This document shows positions 29,301-44,300 of a stretch of 64,000 bases of DNA, in pieces. The stretch's first letter is position 1. Every line of letters begins with the position of its first letter. Origin of the DNA: Tubiluchus corallicola (lineage: Eukaryota; Priapulida; Priapulimorpha; Priapulimorphida; Tubiluchidae); assembly GCA_030141605.1 (NCBI GenBank), contig JAQGDQ010000049.1, positions 434,001 through 498,000 on the forward strand, given 5' to 3'. The notes under the pieces were generated by a model. It saw only the letters and a list, made by a program, of their open reading frames with translations. It ran no database searches and was not told where the DNA came from. Both the position numbers and the translations under genes were made by a program.

Positions 29301-32300
29301 TTACATGGAAAATAAATTGATTGCGCTTATACCTGGAAGCTGGCACTCACTGATACACTCCATCTAGATAGCAGTCTTAGCTGAGTAATCAGCGAGGTTT
29401 GTGGTTTATTATAGACAGTTATAACTCACATTGACAAATGAACAATATCTTGCGTGCCCAGTCATCTCGTAATACGAATAAAGATTTGTCAAGTAATCAC
29501 AATAGATTCAGCTTTTATTACCTGTGTGACTTGGGCAGTTATTAAACGCGCATAATGTACAATGTGGCGTAGAGAATTAGGCATTCTTAGTGTTCAGGCG
29601 CAACTTGCAACGGCAACGCAACGAACCGTCACGCTGATAACTCTTTGAGCCCACTAATCTTAGCTGTTGTATTGATTGGCCTCTAGTTCCTGTACTGTGT
29701 AAAATAAACTTCCGTTTGATTAAATAACTTCAATTTTAATTCAGCTAATGTGAACAATCAGTGATTTATTTTTTATGTAAGTGAGTCCTCGCTTGAGAGT
29801 TGCCATTTTATAAAATCTATAAAATTGCTCTGAGGTCTCACACGTTTATTTTCTATTGGGAGCTTTTAGTCTCGCGAACGATTCGACTAGGACAATAAGC
29901 CTGTGCGACAACCAACTCAGCAAACCAGAACTTATGGCGCGTTCAGACTAGAAAGTTCTCTCGGAGAGTAAACTCGCAAGTGTGACCGGCTTGGCAAGTT
30001 TCTCTCGCAAGCCCTTGCGGAATTTTTCTCAGCAACTCTCGCTGAGTTTGCAATAACCTGCGAGAGAACTTGCCAAGCCGTTCACACTGCGAGAGAAAAC
30101 TTTCTAGTCAGAATGCGTTGTTACTGAAACTTGGCTGCCACACATTGTGCTAACTGACGAAGTTCGTAAAACCGAATATGAAGCTACCAACAAAAGGAGC
30201 AACTTATGTGAAACTTTATGAACTTAATTGATTTTTTTTGAAACTGCTTCACATAAAGTAAAATCTAAAATATTCACGGGCAAAATTAAGACTACTACGT
30301 AATTATATACGCTAAAACATAATGACTATAATACATTTAAAAGTAAACCTACTAATAGTTGGAACATAGTGATTATCAACTACGTAACGTAGATTGTGGC
30401 ATTGCTGTCGTAATTGTAAATAATGGACTCATTTCTTGCTATAACAAAAGTTTTTACGGCAGCAGTTTACCCTTGTTCAACGACTAAAAAAGCGAAATGT
30501 GAAAATGCTTTAAACTTTTATCATTTGTCTTGCACACTTCGTTCAATCTAAAATTGTTTATACCGTAGCCATTTTGTAAGCAATCGCTTTTTTGCTGGGA
30601 CATTTTGCCGGGTTTGGGCTATTTGAGGATTTAGCCCGCTGTAATAGCTGCAGTTTAACTTGCTTTAAAACACTAAAAACTCTGTCTCATCACGTTTACC
30701 AGGAAGATTAGCGAGGAAGCGAAGAGCTTCAGGACTTCTTTAAGATTTGCGGGGGATGGGAGCGATGTGCGCTCTTCCCCATTTTTAGGTGTCCGGATAA
30801 CACCTTTTTCACGTTTACTACGCAATTATTAAAATTTAGGATTATTTTCATATGTCATTAGGATGCATTGAATTTGGCTCCCTCGATCCTCACTCACAAG
30901 TCTATTAATATAAGCAGTGTCACATTAAAACATTAGCTTTTTTCATTTCTGTAGGCATGTTCAGTTCGTGCATTTATTGCATGCTGAGGGATTTTGTTAT
31001 CCTGAGGTACGATATTCGGAAATGCGTTACTGCAACCAAACACTCAATCTATTTCCCCACGCCTCCCCCTCGATAGTAGTGCTTCTTTTCCCGTGATTGA
31101 AGCCCTTGCATTGAAGTTGGTAGACGCTAGAGCTCAGTGCTTGTTCGTGTATGGAACGTTGAATGCAGAGTTGTGCTTAGCAAAACTGCAGTCTTGTATT
31201 TCAAGTGTTTGATATTGTCTTAGTACATATAACTGAATAGCATTGTTTGTTTTGGATTACACTTAACAGCCCTCACTATGTAGTGTGCATAGTCTGCGTG
31301 GACAGTCATCTGTGTATCCTTGGCAACTCCTGAGGACAAAACAGGATGTAAATCTTAATGTCTCTTCCGTATATCCCATTATCCATTCTGCGCCTGAAGT
31401 GAGAGAAGACCTTTCATTACGACACTTAGAATTCCTTTTTGTCAATACAAGGCGTTACGTGAATGTAGATGGCTTATGTAAGGCAAAAGCAACTTTAAAT
31501 AAATGCATTTTCATTAACGAACCGAAATTTAATATTACTGTTCAGTATGATGAAAGAAAACGTAAAAGATTGGAAATTTATGCAAAAGATAGTAAATGGA
31601 AATATTCCTATAGTGAATTTCAGTTTTTTAAATTTACTCGAAGTTGCCTTCATCACGTATTTCTTAAAACTTTCTGGAGGTAGATGTTTTACACGTGGCA
31701 AAACCAAAAAATGTGCTAATGTACTCTTCAGAGTGTCTTCAGTTTCTTTCGTCGAAGAAAAATTAAACACGTACGTGCACAGTAAATTTTCGCCAATTCA
31801 CCGTTTGTGGAAACGTGTCATGCGACGGTAACGGTTGCGGCTGTTACGGTTGGCGTGAAGCAAATTAAAACTGCCTATAAAGTTGCTCGCATCAGATGGT
31901 TATCAACCGCCTCCTTTTAATCGCCTGTAAAGTGATTAATGTGCTAGCTAACCGTGATTTTACAACCTTTAATTACAAGGAACAATTAATAAAAAGCGTT
32001 CCATGTTAGAAATGAAGCTTTCTGTAAAGAAGATACTGAACTAACATCCAGTATGGTTATCTGGTGACCATATTGCATCTAGGACCCCATACCCTGCTTG
32101 TCAAATTTTTTCTTGAATTAAGAAACTATACAAACTTGTGAATTTTTTTGTGTCATCTCTATGAAATCTTGTAAGGTCTTCCATTAAGTATTTCCTAGAA
32201 TCACTATTGTTTGAATTTAGAAACTTTTCTAGAAACTGTTTCTCATTCGTGTAGGGCCTAAAAACAATAACTTGGACTTCGTCAAAGCTTTTATTTGATG

Positions 32301-35300
32301 ATCCAATGCTTTAATGCGCTGAAGCGGCTTGAATCGTCAACTGAAGATGTTGATGAGCTCTAGGTCATTTTTCTAAAAAGTTGCTGAAATTTGTGAGTTA
32401 TATAAGATGAGAGAAATATTCGAGTTTAATGTGCATTTTTCCTGCAAAAATAAATAAAATCGGAAAAAACTCATTGCCCTGACTTCATTCTTCGCGTCAG
32501 TTTGTAGGCTCAATTATGCAATTAAACTTTGAAGCGCTTCATCAAGAGAGCCTCAAAGACATTCTTTCAAGAAGTCAAATTGCTGCAATGCTACTACAGC
32601 TGGTGCTTGCCTCTATTAAATTAGCGGTTGATTGTACTGCCTTACCACTAACGACGTTTGTAGTAGATTCGTTTGAGCTGAACCGCTTGCATTTTACTAG
32701 CTTTGGAAAAGCTTTACAAAATTCTGTGTCCTGCCACGTTTCAGCTACATCTGCCAAGCGAATTTATTCTCACTTGAACCTGTTCACATGTCCGTGTAGT
32801 TTGCCTGCAAAGTAGTGGCACATTCTTGGAATATTATCAAATTCTGCCAAGTTTCAAACTACCTCGACATTGTTAATCAATGATTCTGAGGTCCATCGAC
32901 ATTTGTGCTGATGTGAATGGGTTTTACTGTTTCTTATTCCCTTTATTATAATTACCTTATAAGGCGTTTCTTTCTGTTGACAAGATACTCGATTATAGGG
33001 GTGTCGAGTTATTGCACCTGACATACTTAGCGACACTTTTCTTTCATTTTTCTTTTCTTTTATTTCATTTGACTTTTTATAGCTTATTTGAGTCACTTAT
33101 AGAGCTTGAAAACCATTGTTTGTAACAGGAAAAAATTCCTTTGGAACAAAGGACAAAGTCATTGAACTGAACGTTGAACACCAAGAATACATGACTAATT
33201 CAAACTCCCCAAGTTGCTCCTGTTTTCCAGCCCTACAAAGTAATTCATTTCTTATCTCCGCAGACACATTTGAACATCAGATCAAAGTCATGATGTCAGC
33301 TGTAATTTCTTTCAGGTTGGCACACACAATAACCGAGATTTTTGCCTCGTGGAAGTGCTTCTGTGTAAGACTGTGTTGATTATTTCTAAAAAGCTCTTTA
33401 CACACGACGCGCGAGTTACTGAAATGAAGGGACTATAGCTGCGTAATGTTCTCTTAGTTATTGATTTGGTGAAGTTGCTGTGCCATTTGGTGAAGTTGCT
33501 GTGCCTACAATTCTATTTCTTATAATATGAGGCGAAGTTTATTGTTGGCTTCACTAGTTATCTTGACTAATTGTAAATTAATTAGTCAATTAAGTTGTCA
33601 CTCAGTCTGCCATTAATTCAGTAGTTTAGTCAGTCTCCCACTCATACACTCGTTTTTGGGCAGTCAGTTTGTCCATCCATCCGCCAGTCAGTCAGTCAAG
33701 TATATGATAGCATAGAAAAATTTTAAAAGCAAAAAATTATATTTTTTATTTGTTTCTGTCTTTTTTTTATTTGTTTACAATGTATTTATTTTCATTTCTT
33801 GTTCTTGTCTTTTCTTTAGTTCAATTGCTTTTAGCTTTTCAGTTTGTATGCCTACCCGGTCATGAAAATGCTTCTATGCAAAGTGATTGATTTTGGCGCC
33901 ACCTATAAACAAGAAATACAAACTGTGAATGTAATGCCTTACCTTTTAGTAATGTCTTTTAATAACTTACTGAAATTATACGGTTTCCTTTTCGTTCATT
34001 TTATTAATCTTATAATAAAGATTATAACATTTTAAGAATGTTGGGTTTGATTAATCTGGTTAGTTGCTTGAATGTGCAACTAGTTGGCCGGCAATCCGAA
34101 CAACTACCTAGGTGACTGTCAGCCGCCTGAGGTCTCAGACCGTCAAATATCTAGCTGGTCAACCGGCAGTATATCGTCCATGTAACAACTGTGAACGATA
34201 GCTGTGATTCCACTACATCCACTTCATCAATAAATGAGCAAACTCCTTTTAGTTTTCGAAATCAAATTTCATTGTATTTTGACATCGTACTTTCATTTTT
34301 CGTACTGCATTGATGACTTTACTTTTAATTCAACTCTTCTCCAGTTTGTTTGCGCTTCATATTTCAACGTATTTCGTCACACTTTAAAGTTTATGTATAT
34401 CGTTGCTGCATATGTATCATCTACCAGCTGACTTTGTTCACCATTTCTGAATTCCAGCCAAGAAAGGCGCATTTTCAGTGACAGTAATGCGTTAGTGTAA
34501 TTCAATCTGAGACCTACTCTCTTTCATTTAGGAGAAAATAAACTCATTTACTTTGTGTAGGGAGAAACAGCAAAGAACTTTTCCCTGGAGGTCTCAAATG
34601 CGTACTGATGTTTGCCGCTGTCTCAATTGGTTATATGTCAACGTCAATATTGTCTACAACGTCTTTTTTGCAGCATTTTTATGAAAAAATTTAATATTCC
34701 GAAAAGATTTTTGAAACTGCAGAACGAAACAGTCAATTTCCAGCACTTCCAGGAAAAGTGTATAATGGCGACTTTCTTTGCCGGTTTAAATCCTCTCTCC
34801 TTCATATGTCCCGTTGTAAATATCCTGGTGATGTCCAGAAATAGGTAAATCTCATGTCTGAGTGGTCACGACGTGCCCATGACTACGAAGTTAAACGTTG
34901 TCAGGCCTGCATAGTAATTGAATAGAGGATAAATTTCGAGAAATATGACACCAAATTACGCCATTTTTGCTATGAATTACGTCAACTCATCGATGATCTA
35001 TCGGTGTTTGAATTTATTTTAGACGTCTTGGTGACACTTTAATTTAATTTTTGTTCTTAACTGTTAATCATGATGTCTTTCAAAAAGCGTTTTAGTTTAT
35101 TAATATCTCTTTGGCTGTAGCTGTGTTCTTTTAATATAGCGTTTGCCCTTTAATTAAGAAATAAATTATGCGTTACCACGTAATTAACATAGTGAATATA
35201 ATTCATGATAAATCACTAACCGCTATCGATGTTTCTCTGCCATTCTTGGTTTAGCTCTTGGCAGTTCTATTCTCTGTCGCGAGATATTTTTCACGCCCTT

Positions 35301-38300
35301 AATTTTATGCAGGGGCGAGTGTCGTCATATTACTCACACTATGACGACTTTTGACAACACTATTTGGAAATTATATACTCAAGAATTTAGGAAGCTAGTT
35401 CACATTAACAAGATTAGTACATTGTTTTTAACGTCTATACGTCTCACGAATTAGTGGAAATTACTAATAACTTCAAAGTTGCCGTATTAAAGTACCATTA
35501 TGAGCAGTTAGACTTTCTGGTGGTGTGGTGATTACGACGACGACGACGACGACGACGACGATTATGATGATGATGGTGGTGGTGCTGATGATAATGATGA
35601 AGACAAGTATTTAGTACAGCTTTCATTTGCAGGCTGCAGTGGAATGTACATAAGGTGACTATAATAGACTAAGCTAAATATCAATCAGAAACTTAACTGA
35701 TTATAGGCTCTGGACATCATGTGATGTGATGTGACGTCACATGTCATGTGATGAGGTGACGCGTGACGCGATGTATTTATTTTTTATTAGGACGTTCAAA
35801 AATTTTATCAATATTTTAATTTTAAAATTGCACCAGTAGTAACGATATTTTCGCAAAAATTCTTGTGTTTATAAAATAAATTGTTTATAAAACAATGTTT
35901 GTAAAACAGTCTTGCAGGTTATAACTTTGCTAAGCTATTTGTAAAATAACAACTAAATTATTCAACAGAATTACCCATTAAATGATTTTGCGAACTATAT
36001 TCGTTCGTTCGTTCGTTCGTTCGTTCATTCCTTGACTGATTCATTGATTCATTAAGAAGTCCGCTTTTTAGTGACGAATATCGCAATTGTCTAATTGATG
36101 TATAAGGCTAAGTCTGTAATAACAAATGCATTCTTTCATGTGTGCATTATAGCCAGGTCGCTTTTATTTATATTGTAGACTTCGTGGCTAATTCATAGAA
36201 TACTGCCTGCAGCTACTCTGAAACACTGTGTAGTTATGAGCAATGTAAGTTCTTGAATAGTGTAACGTGCAAATGAAGCCGCCCGCCATTAACATGACAA
36301 GAAAGCCGCTTTCTTTATACTGTCTCATTATTGTAACGTTAGCAGAAGATTTTCCCACGCAAGTTTTACAAATTTGAGTAAATGCATTGGTAAAGCGGCG
36401 TTGCAATGGTTCTCACATGTTTAATCAAATTTTAATACTCTGTCTTTGTTTGATTGAAAATCTAGATTCTAGATTAGTCGGGTGAGGCCTTTGTAAGTGC
36501 ATTCTGAAATAATTCTGCTTGCCTTTAATTTTCCGTTTAAGTTGGGATAATAAAAAGAACGTCAGTGACTATAAGACTGCTATAATAAGATTTAGTACAA
36601 GTATAGTGTACTAATACATTTTCAATAATTTTGTTTATTTCTTTGCTTTAGTCTGAAAAATTTCATTGCTTTGGTTTATCAGTACAGTGTGTCAGTGAAT
36701 TCAAAATTGCAGGAAGCTAGTAACTTACAATACCATAGTAGATGAGTGTGTATACTAACTAAACTTTAGTAAATAAATTACTAAAGTTTACAATTCCCCA
36801 CACACAAGAAATTAGTTAGTGAAACGGGTTAGGGTTAGCTTTGGAGTTAGGGTTAGGATTAGGGGTAGTGTATTTAAATTGTATTGGGAATTGTAAACTC
36901 CTTCCAATTGATGATACTAAGTGAGGACATATTTAATCGGGCGGAGTCATGTGACTGTGATCATACTTATTTGCATTAAATTGATTTTTGAAGTTAGTTC
37001 AAAAAGATAAATATAAATAATATAAATATAATGTTTATTCATCGAAGCTGCTCTTACCTTTTTATATAAGCGTGAAAGTTGCATGTTGCTACTGTGGATA
37101 AGTGTGCGTTTGTTTGAAGGAGTTCATGCATGATAATAAGCGCGCATACTACAAATTTCGAATTAATTGGTGAGGCAGAAACGTTTTATTTCGAATTCCA
37201 ATCCTTTTTTCTATCACTTGTGTAGAAAACACTTTACGGCCTTTCCCTTTTTACAATGTTTTCCCATTTTTGTAATTTTAAACGAACCCCATCAGTGCTT
37301 CTGCGTAAAAACTCTGTGTATACAGTTAATCGATCTCTTCAATATCAGAAACACTGCCATTCTATTATACACAGATCAGAAAAATGGATACTTTTATCTA
37401 AACGTTGGCGCTTTGGAAATTATAAATGGATTTTGCAATGTAAACAAAGCGAGAAAATTTCCCAATTTAGTCGTCTTGGTCTATTGAAGTTTACTGAAAA
37501 GCCTGGAGGCTGTCGAAAGCTCGCTGGAGAACTGTGCTGTTGTGTGTTGAAATCAATGAATCTGTCAAATTCGTTCTACTATAACCTTTTACTGGTGGTG
37601 TTTTCGCCGTGTGTTTTGTAATTTTTTAGAATTGTTGCTGGGTGGATATTTTCCATGCTTTTTGCGTTGCAGAAAAAATTTTGTTTTCCAACGCGTTTAT
37701 TACTTTCTTTGATTTACTTTTGATTTCCTTATTTGATTTTCTTTATTTTTTCCTCGCCACGATTCTGAATAACTCGAAAACCAGAGTTCCTAGAGCTACC
37801 AACGTTGCAGGGGAGATACCTGGCTCTGGGTAGGGGCTCAAACAATGGTATAGTGTTTGATCTCGGGTCGAAATTTGAAGGACACTGGACATCGGTCAGT
37901 CTTGCGTTTAATACTAAGCTCCCACTAGTTAGTTTATTTTCGTTTTAGAACGTTGTAATTTTACATCTATATTTCCGGATAGTAAGATTTTCAGGGAAAA
38001 GTTTAACTCTAAGTAAAGTGTTTTTGCAGAATAAATGTAATTATTGACTTTTTCGTGTATTTTAGTAACATGGCTATTACTGTAGCTAAAATATGGTCAT
38101 AAACAATCAACAAATGAAGCGTTTTTCATTTGTCTCTCAAGATGTAATCAGTAGAAATTTTTATAGAAGCTTACAGTTGCACAATTGCACTGCATTTTAG
38201 CACACCACAAACACTTGTGTATGTTACCTAGCAACTATTGTACATGTGTACGCTCATTTTTGAAAACCAATGGCAAGAGGAATTACGCAATTCATTTTGC

Positions 38301-41300
38301 AACCTTTGAATTTTGTAGCATCTAGCTACTCTATTTATGTTATTTTTGTTCTGAACGTGAGTGAATAATCTTGTAAATACCTTTATTTTTATGAAACAAA
38401 CAAATTGGCCAAATAAATGTATTTGATTCGTTGCAGTATTTCACTTTTTTCACTAATAAAATTTGGCGTGTGTGTAGTAAAATTAGAGGCAAAGAAGTCA
38501 CAGACTGCCAACTTTTTGTCAGTTTGTCTTCCGTTTGAACTGATTTGTGCTGCTTCTGCCATCTGTCGACAAGTTGACAAAATACTTACTAGCTCATGTT
38601 GCACTGTTGTCTTTTTTGTCATTCAAATGTAAAGTATATGTGATGTGCTTATAGTTGCGATAAATTAGATTATCAACATATAACTTAACATTTATTTCTA
38701 AAATTTGTGTAACACGAAATATAAATTAAATTAAAATAATCTACGTGTAAACAATATCTGTTGCAGACGGTGGTATTATGAAATAAATATGAATTAGAAA
38801 CATAACAGATTTTGTTTTAACTCTTTAGGCGAGAAGCCCATCTGAAATGGCTCTAAACACCCAGGAAGCCACAAGACAACAGCGTGAATTGATCATGCAG
38901 CTGGAAGCTAAGAATAGGTACGTAACTATCAATTAGTGATTGCTAAAATGCTTTTTGGCCAACCCCCGCTGCAGGGTGTTGTGGGCCTACCGCAAATTCT
39001 AAATATGCCTACTAAATCCACCGTTGAATGGGCTATTCAACCATTACCCGCACTGCCCCGGCACGTTCTGTTCTCCAGAAATAAAAGGCATAAGTTTTGT
39101 GGGCAAAAATATGGACAAAAATGCCCCTGTTCCTCCCATGTGGCTTGCTTCGAAAAGTAAATCATCAGTGCGACGACATTAGATCGAGACCTTTCGCAGA
39201 TCACCCGGAATGGTGCTATCCTTATAGCTGTAACCTCGAATTTTTATACATATGTCCAGATACAGCTGAAATTAATTGTAAGATGATTATTAAAACAGAC
39301 GAAACTAATTTTGTTGTAACTGTATTGTACATATCCCGACTGTAGTAAGCATTTGAACCTCTTGGGGTGGTTGTGAGTTCGATTCCACGACTGGTATTAC
39401 TAAAAATTTCGAACAGTAGTATCTATTTTTTCACTGAAATGCATAAAGCACTAGGAATATCAGGACAGAACCAGGGCAATAACAGTGGCTGTCCCCACAA
39501 TTACCAATATTTTTGCCCAAATAAGGCTAGGCTAACCATGTCTCCCATGAGTGATGGTAGTATTTTTGCAAAGTGTGGTTGTTATCCAATGCAAAGAACT
39601 AACCACACCGTAAAAGCACTTGCACGGGTCATTTTACATATTATATAACCAATTGCTGTTGGAAAAGTGTATGTATGGTTAGTATTTAGTATTTTACATG
39701 ACTGAATAGTAATCCCCCGAATTTTGAGTTAGATGAAATCGTCTGCGTGCTTTTATGGAAAATGGTACATTACAAAACAGTTATGCAACTAAAAGTTTGA
39801 GCCCAGATTGCAAGGTTTAATTGCACAATTTTTAGTTGCATATATCTGCAAGCTCTCATAGACTTTGCATTTCGTTCTCATAGTTACAATTATCAATTCT
39901 TCACTTTGATAATAACAACTGATTAATTGGTAAATTGTTATCAGTGTATGTGATCTATTCTCAATAAAATTTTAGACATATTTAAAGCTGAAAATTCTTC
40001 CTAGTAGTTTAAGTAATCATTTTTGTAATGGATGATGCACAAACATATTATCATTATCGTCGTGCTTCAATAGCAGGACTTTTTTGTGTCTGGGAGTCCA
40101 TTGTACAGTTATACTCGTGAGAGAAACCTTACAGAAGCGCAAGCTGGTGTTACAACTAATAGGCCTGCTTTTTAATAGAGAAACCTATTCAGCTTTATAA
40201 GTATGTAACTAAAGCTAATTGGAATCAAGAGTCTCTTTAAAATAAATGATATATTATGTAGAGGAATCTGAAGATGAAAAATATTCATATCATTCTAGGG
40301 AGATAATGCGCGAAATTCAGCGGTTAAAGAAGGAACAAGAACTAGCAGCGAATGAGCAGTCAGTCTCTGGTCATAACCCGACTTTAATGGCTGAATTGCG
40401 GTTGCTGCGGCAACGGAAGGATGAGCTCGAGATGCGAATGGGGGCACTGCAAGAGAGCCGTCGAGAGCTGATGGTGCAATTAGAGGGTCTGATGAAAATG
40501 TTAAAGGTTTGTTGATTACAAAAACATATTCAGTATGCAGTATTTAAGTACTGACGCTTAAACACGTATTATTGGTTATGTGCAGCTGACGATCATTTTT
40601 TTTTAATGTAGGAGCTTAACAGTGTGGCCTTCATTTTTCATTTGGCTTTGTAAAAAACTAATTGACGTTTTGACAGGATTAACTTCAGAAATTAGGAATT
40701 TCCGTAATACAATAATTCAGTGATACAGTATTGCAACTTTTCATTTATTTTCAGTTTTGCTGCTTGTTCCAGTAATAACAGAAAAGCTGTAGTTTTTATC
40801 TTTGACCACTGACAGACCACCTGTTTTTGTCATTCAACATGAATTTAATTGAGGCAAATTGAAAATGCGTTAGCTACATTTAGTCAGCCGACTTTCAAGA
40901 TTTTTGCAAAATTGTGGATGTTGAATTTATGCAGTAATACAAATGAGTAGTAAAATTAAAAAGTCGTTAGAAATTTTGTCAACAGTTTCGTTTGGCAGGC
41001 TACAAAATGCTGAGTGTGTGAGTGTCCTTTCAAAATGCTAAAAGCATCAATGTCCTTCAAAGTCACTTTGCTTTAGTGACTTAATGAACAACTACAATTT
41101 CTAGAAAATGACGGAGGTATAGATTAACTGGCAGTTATCAATTCTTTCCTGATTTGGGCTGCTCCTCTATCTAGCTGGCTTCATTCTAGTGAGGTCCCCT
41201 TCCTGTAGCTGGAGCCACTAGGATGTTCCCTGTGTATGTATAGGAATTTGCAAGAGTTAATGGTTAATCAATACATGTCTGAGCATTAGTCTTGGGAGGT

Positions 41301-44300
41301 GATTTGTTCTTGTGTCTTCATAGCATTGCTGAACGTCAGGATACGAGGTTTACAGTGAGACTGCAACTATTCATTATGCCTGGTATTCTTAAGGTTAGTG
41401 ATAATAGGTGCACTTTTAAGGCTAGACTAGCTAACAACAGATAATTCAGTTATTGCTTAAGGTTGGTTTTGATGTGAAATGATTCGATAAAGTATGAAAA
41501 AAAAAAGATATCATATTTCATTGCCTTTAAAATCTGTGATAATTAATAAATTGTGTTACATTCTTTTTTAAACCTGGTATAAGTAATTAAATTAAATTAA
41601 AAATGTGTGACATCGAATTTTATTTTATTCCTCAAAGTTAATGATAAGTACTAAACCTCTTAAATAGTTAATAAGATAGAGCTTTTAGTTAATAAATATT
41701 TTTAGGAATGTGTAGTGTATTGTAAAGCCAGTATTTTAGGTACTGATGTATTGAAAATTCATTTGGTTGCTTCTATAATTTATAAAAACAATTTGCAATG
41801 TTGTGTTATGTGCAAGGTAGAGTATAATTGTTTATATCTTTGGTCTGCTAATGTTGTGCTGTCTTTGACTACCTTTAAAGCTTTGAAGGCTATGAATTTT
41901 TGAGACAGTTAAATTTTGTTTACTCAGCCTGTGACTGGTGAGATCGGAGTATTTTTTTAGATTCGTTCATATTTCTTTCTTTTATGTGCATGGTCTTTAG
42001 GTCTATAAATAGATTTTTGGAAGTAATTTGCATGTTAAAGGATATTTAAAACAAGAAAAGCAAACAAAAACAATTTAGATTTTTGATCAAAAATCTCATT
42101 GTCTTTCATTTATTTATTTATTTGGCTAAAGTGCACAATTCCCCACAAGAAATTAGTTTATGAAGTGAATTAGGGTTAGAGTTAGGGTTAGTGTTAGGAT
42201 AGGATTAGAGTTTGGGTTTTGGTTAGGGCTGGGGCTAGGGTTAGGGTATTTAAATTGTGCGGGAAATTGTTAACTCCTTCCATTTATTTATTTGGTGATT
42301 TGGTCTTGCACATTTACGGTCTTCGATTTGTCGATTTGCAGTCTTCATATGCCTCTCCTGCCTTCTTAAATTTTATTCGTGTACCTTTTCATCCCGTCAC
42401 TGAGTACTAAAAGGTTTTCTCTCCCAGGTAAATATTTATTACATCGCTGCCTTAACACTTTTCAAGGAGCCAGGAAGTAATAAAAACACACAGATGCATT
42501 AAAATATCAAATGTCATTCATATACCCTAGAGCTAAAAGCATTGTACGTGGACGGCATGCAAATATTACAATTGTGTGACAGTCTGTCATTTTTGTTTTC
42601 TTTTTCTGTCGCCTCAGCCGCCTGTTTGTATGTATATTGCATAGCTTGAAATGTCCATTTGTCTAATACAGGACAGCTCTTTTCCCAAGGGGTATACCCG
42701 TGAATTACCTTAAATGCATAATTTATTGGTAGTAATGTAGTTAAGTTAGAGCTGTATGTTTTGGACTCTTTATACGTTCATACATTCTCCCACGTGTTCT
42801 GTGAAAGAAGCTGTAAATGTTTAATTTCTAATCACTTTGCGATAAGCTGTTTTGCTGAAGTATTGCATAGAAATTGGCATGTTATAGCTTTTGTCATTGA
42901 ACTCTGTTATAGGTCGCTGTTTTGTAAAATGTAGTGGCAAAATGTGTGGATAGATATATTTAGCATATCAGATTAGCTCCGTTATTTCGACAGCTAGGTC
43001 ATAAATTACATAAAATACATGCACAATTACGAGTATATTACAATGATAATTGATGTCTAATATAATGTCAATCATTTTCGTTGACTGCCCAATCAACGTG
43101 CAAGTTATTTCACACACCCCTGCAGCAGGTACGTTCGGGACATTTAGCTACAGCTCCGTCTATTACTGTTATGAAAAATGCTCAACTTTTCATTAGTTAG
43201 CGGGAGAAATATTGGCTTGGTTCTAGATCTTATTATTGTCAATGGAACTTGCAAGCGAATTAGTGGAAATATATAGTCTAGTTTCGTTTATAGGAAGAAA
43301 TGCACAACACTTACGTCTATGAGTTGCTGATCAAACCATTTTGCAATCAAGAAAATACGCAGTTTAATTTAGTTTATGGCTTTGCAAGTTAGATAAAAAC
43401 AACTATTTGATTAACTTTAAATAAGGACAAAACAAAATGTTTTCTTTTCTGGCCAGTTTTTACAAACCTCAATGAGATCTTCACTGTCAAAATTAATTCG
43501 AATGCGATCAAATCTTATATTATACATCAATGTAATATTGGCTAATTTTACGCTATTTTTATGGTTATAATCAACGTTAAAAGAAGCTATTTGGACTTGT
43601 GTAACTCGGGCATTCAATATAAGGTTCGTCTATGGAATAGAACAGTCAAATTTATTCCATTTCTGTAGCCTAACAAACAGAAAAATACAAAAACTGAATA
43701 AATCCTGCAGACGAGCATATGATCAATTAATATAGAAAAAAATACATTGCAGGCATGATGTTCGTATGTTTAAAGGCAAGAGAGGCTTGATATTTCTGTT
43801 GCTCATTTATTGTAGAGCAAGACTAACTAGCTTAATTTCTTTATTATACTTGTGTCTCTATATTTTGTAGTGCTTTAAAACTTCGTCTCTACTTTCTGTT
43901 TAAATTGAAAAGTCATTTTTTGGCTACTTGAAGTGATAGTTTCATGTAAAAATAACCGCTGCTCTGGAAATTTGTTTATGAAAAAGTGCAATCAGTTTAT
44001 CTGCTGATTAGACATTAGTTGTGACTGTCATGTTGTTTAGTTTAGTTTAGCTTAGCTTAGACAGTTGTTGTCCAGCGCGAGCTGTTGTCACGAAAGCTGC
44101 TGAGTGTGCATACATTGCAGTGGGGGCGGAGCGATAGACCAATATGTTTGACATCATTTACATTAATTAACTATGCAGTTACATCGTTAAAACACTAATA
44201 GACAATATGTACATGGTGGTTCATAACCTTTTGTTAGTGTGGTACAAAGACAACAAGTACTAGTACAAAACAGTTTATTACATTAAAGTATTACTGAAAC

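Larger units (their letters stand above)
15762..38828 (+). other. 23.1 kb dystrobrevin intron
   Basis: The largest intron. It holds a non-LTR retrotransposon 3' end (17113-17823), a 68-bp tandem duplication (19554-19689), two copies of a foldback MITE (21921-22032, 22937-23111), an antisense exon-like frame (26606-26840), a foldback element (29936-30119), a 5S-like fragment (34867-34925), GAC/GAT and TTCG microsatellites, and one telomere-cored MITE (36783-36905). The longest open frame, 132 codons at 31285-31683 on the plus strand, matches nothing I recognise. I saw no further dystrobrevin exon. Confidence 0.7.

Noticed and set aside
33116-33379. Exon-like frame [20 protein letters not shown] after TTTGTAACAG
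   Set aside because: It would need phase 1 in and phase 2 out, incompatible with the flanking dystrobrevin exons (phase 0). The donor is weak and no family is recognised.
37167-37621. Two overlapping plus-strand frames of 106 and 121 codons
   Set aside because: Different frames over the same AT-rich sequence, without splice signals or recognisable domains.
37797-37868. tRNA-like reading around GGTATAGTGTTTGATCTCGG
   Set aside because: The putative T-loop lacks the invariant TTCRA pattern and no stems pair.
40246-40298. Upstream extension of the frame of dystrobrevin exon e ([17 protein letters not shown])
   Set aside because: Open by chance. The CATTCTAG acceptor and the phase 2 end of the previous exon fix the exon start at 40299.
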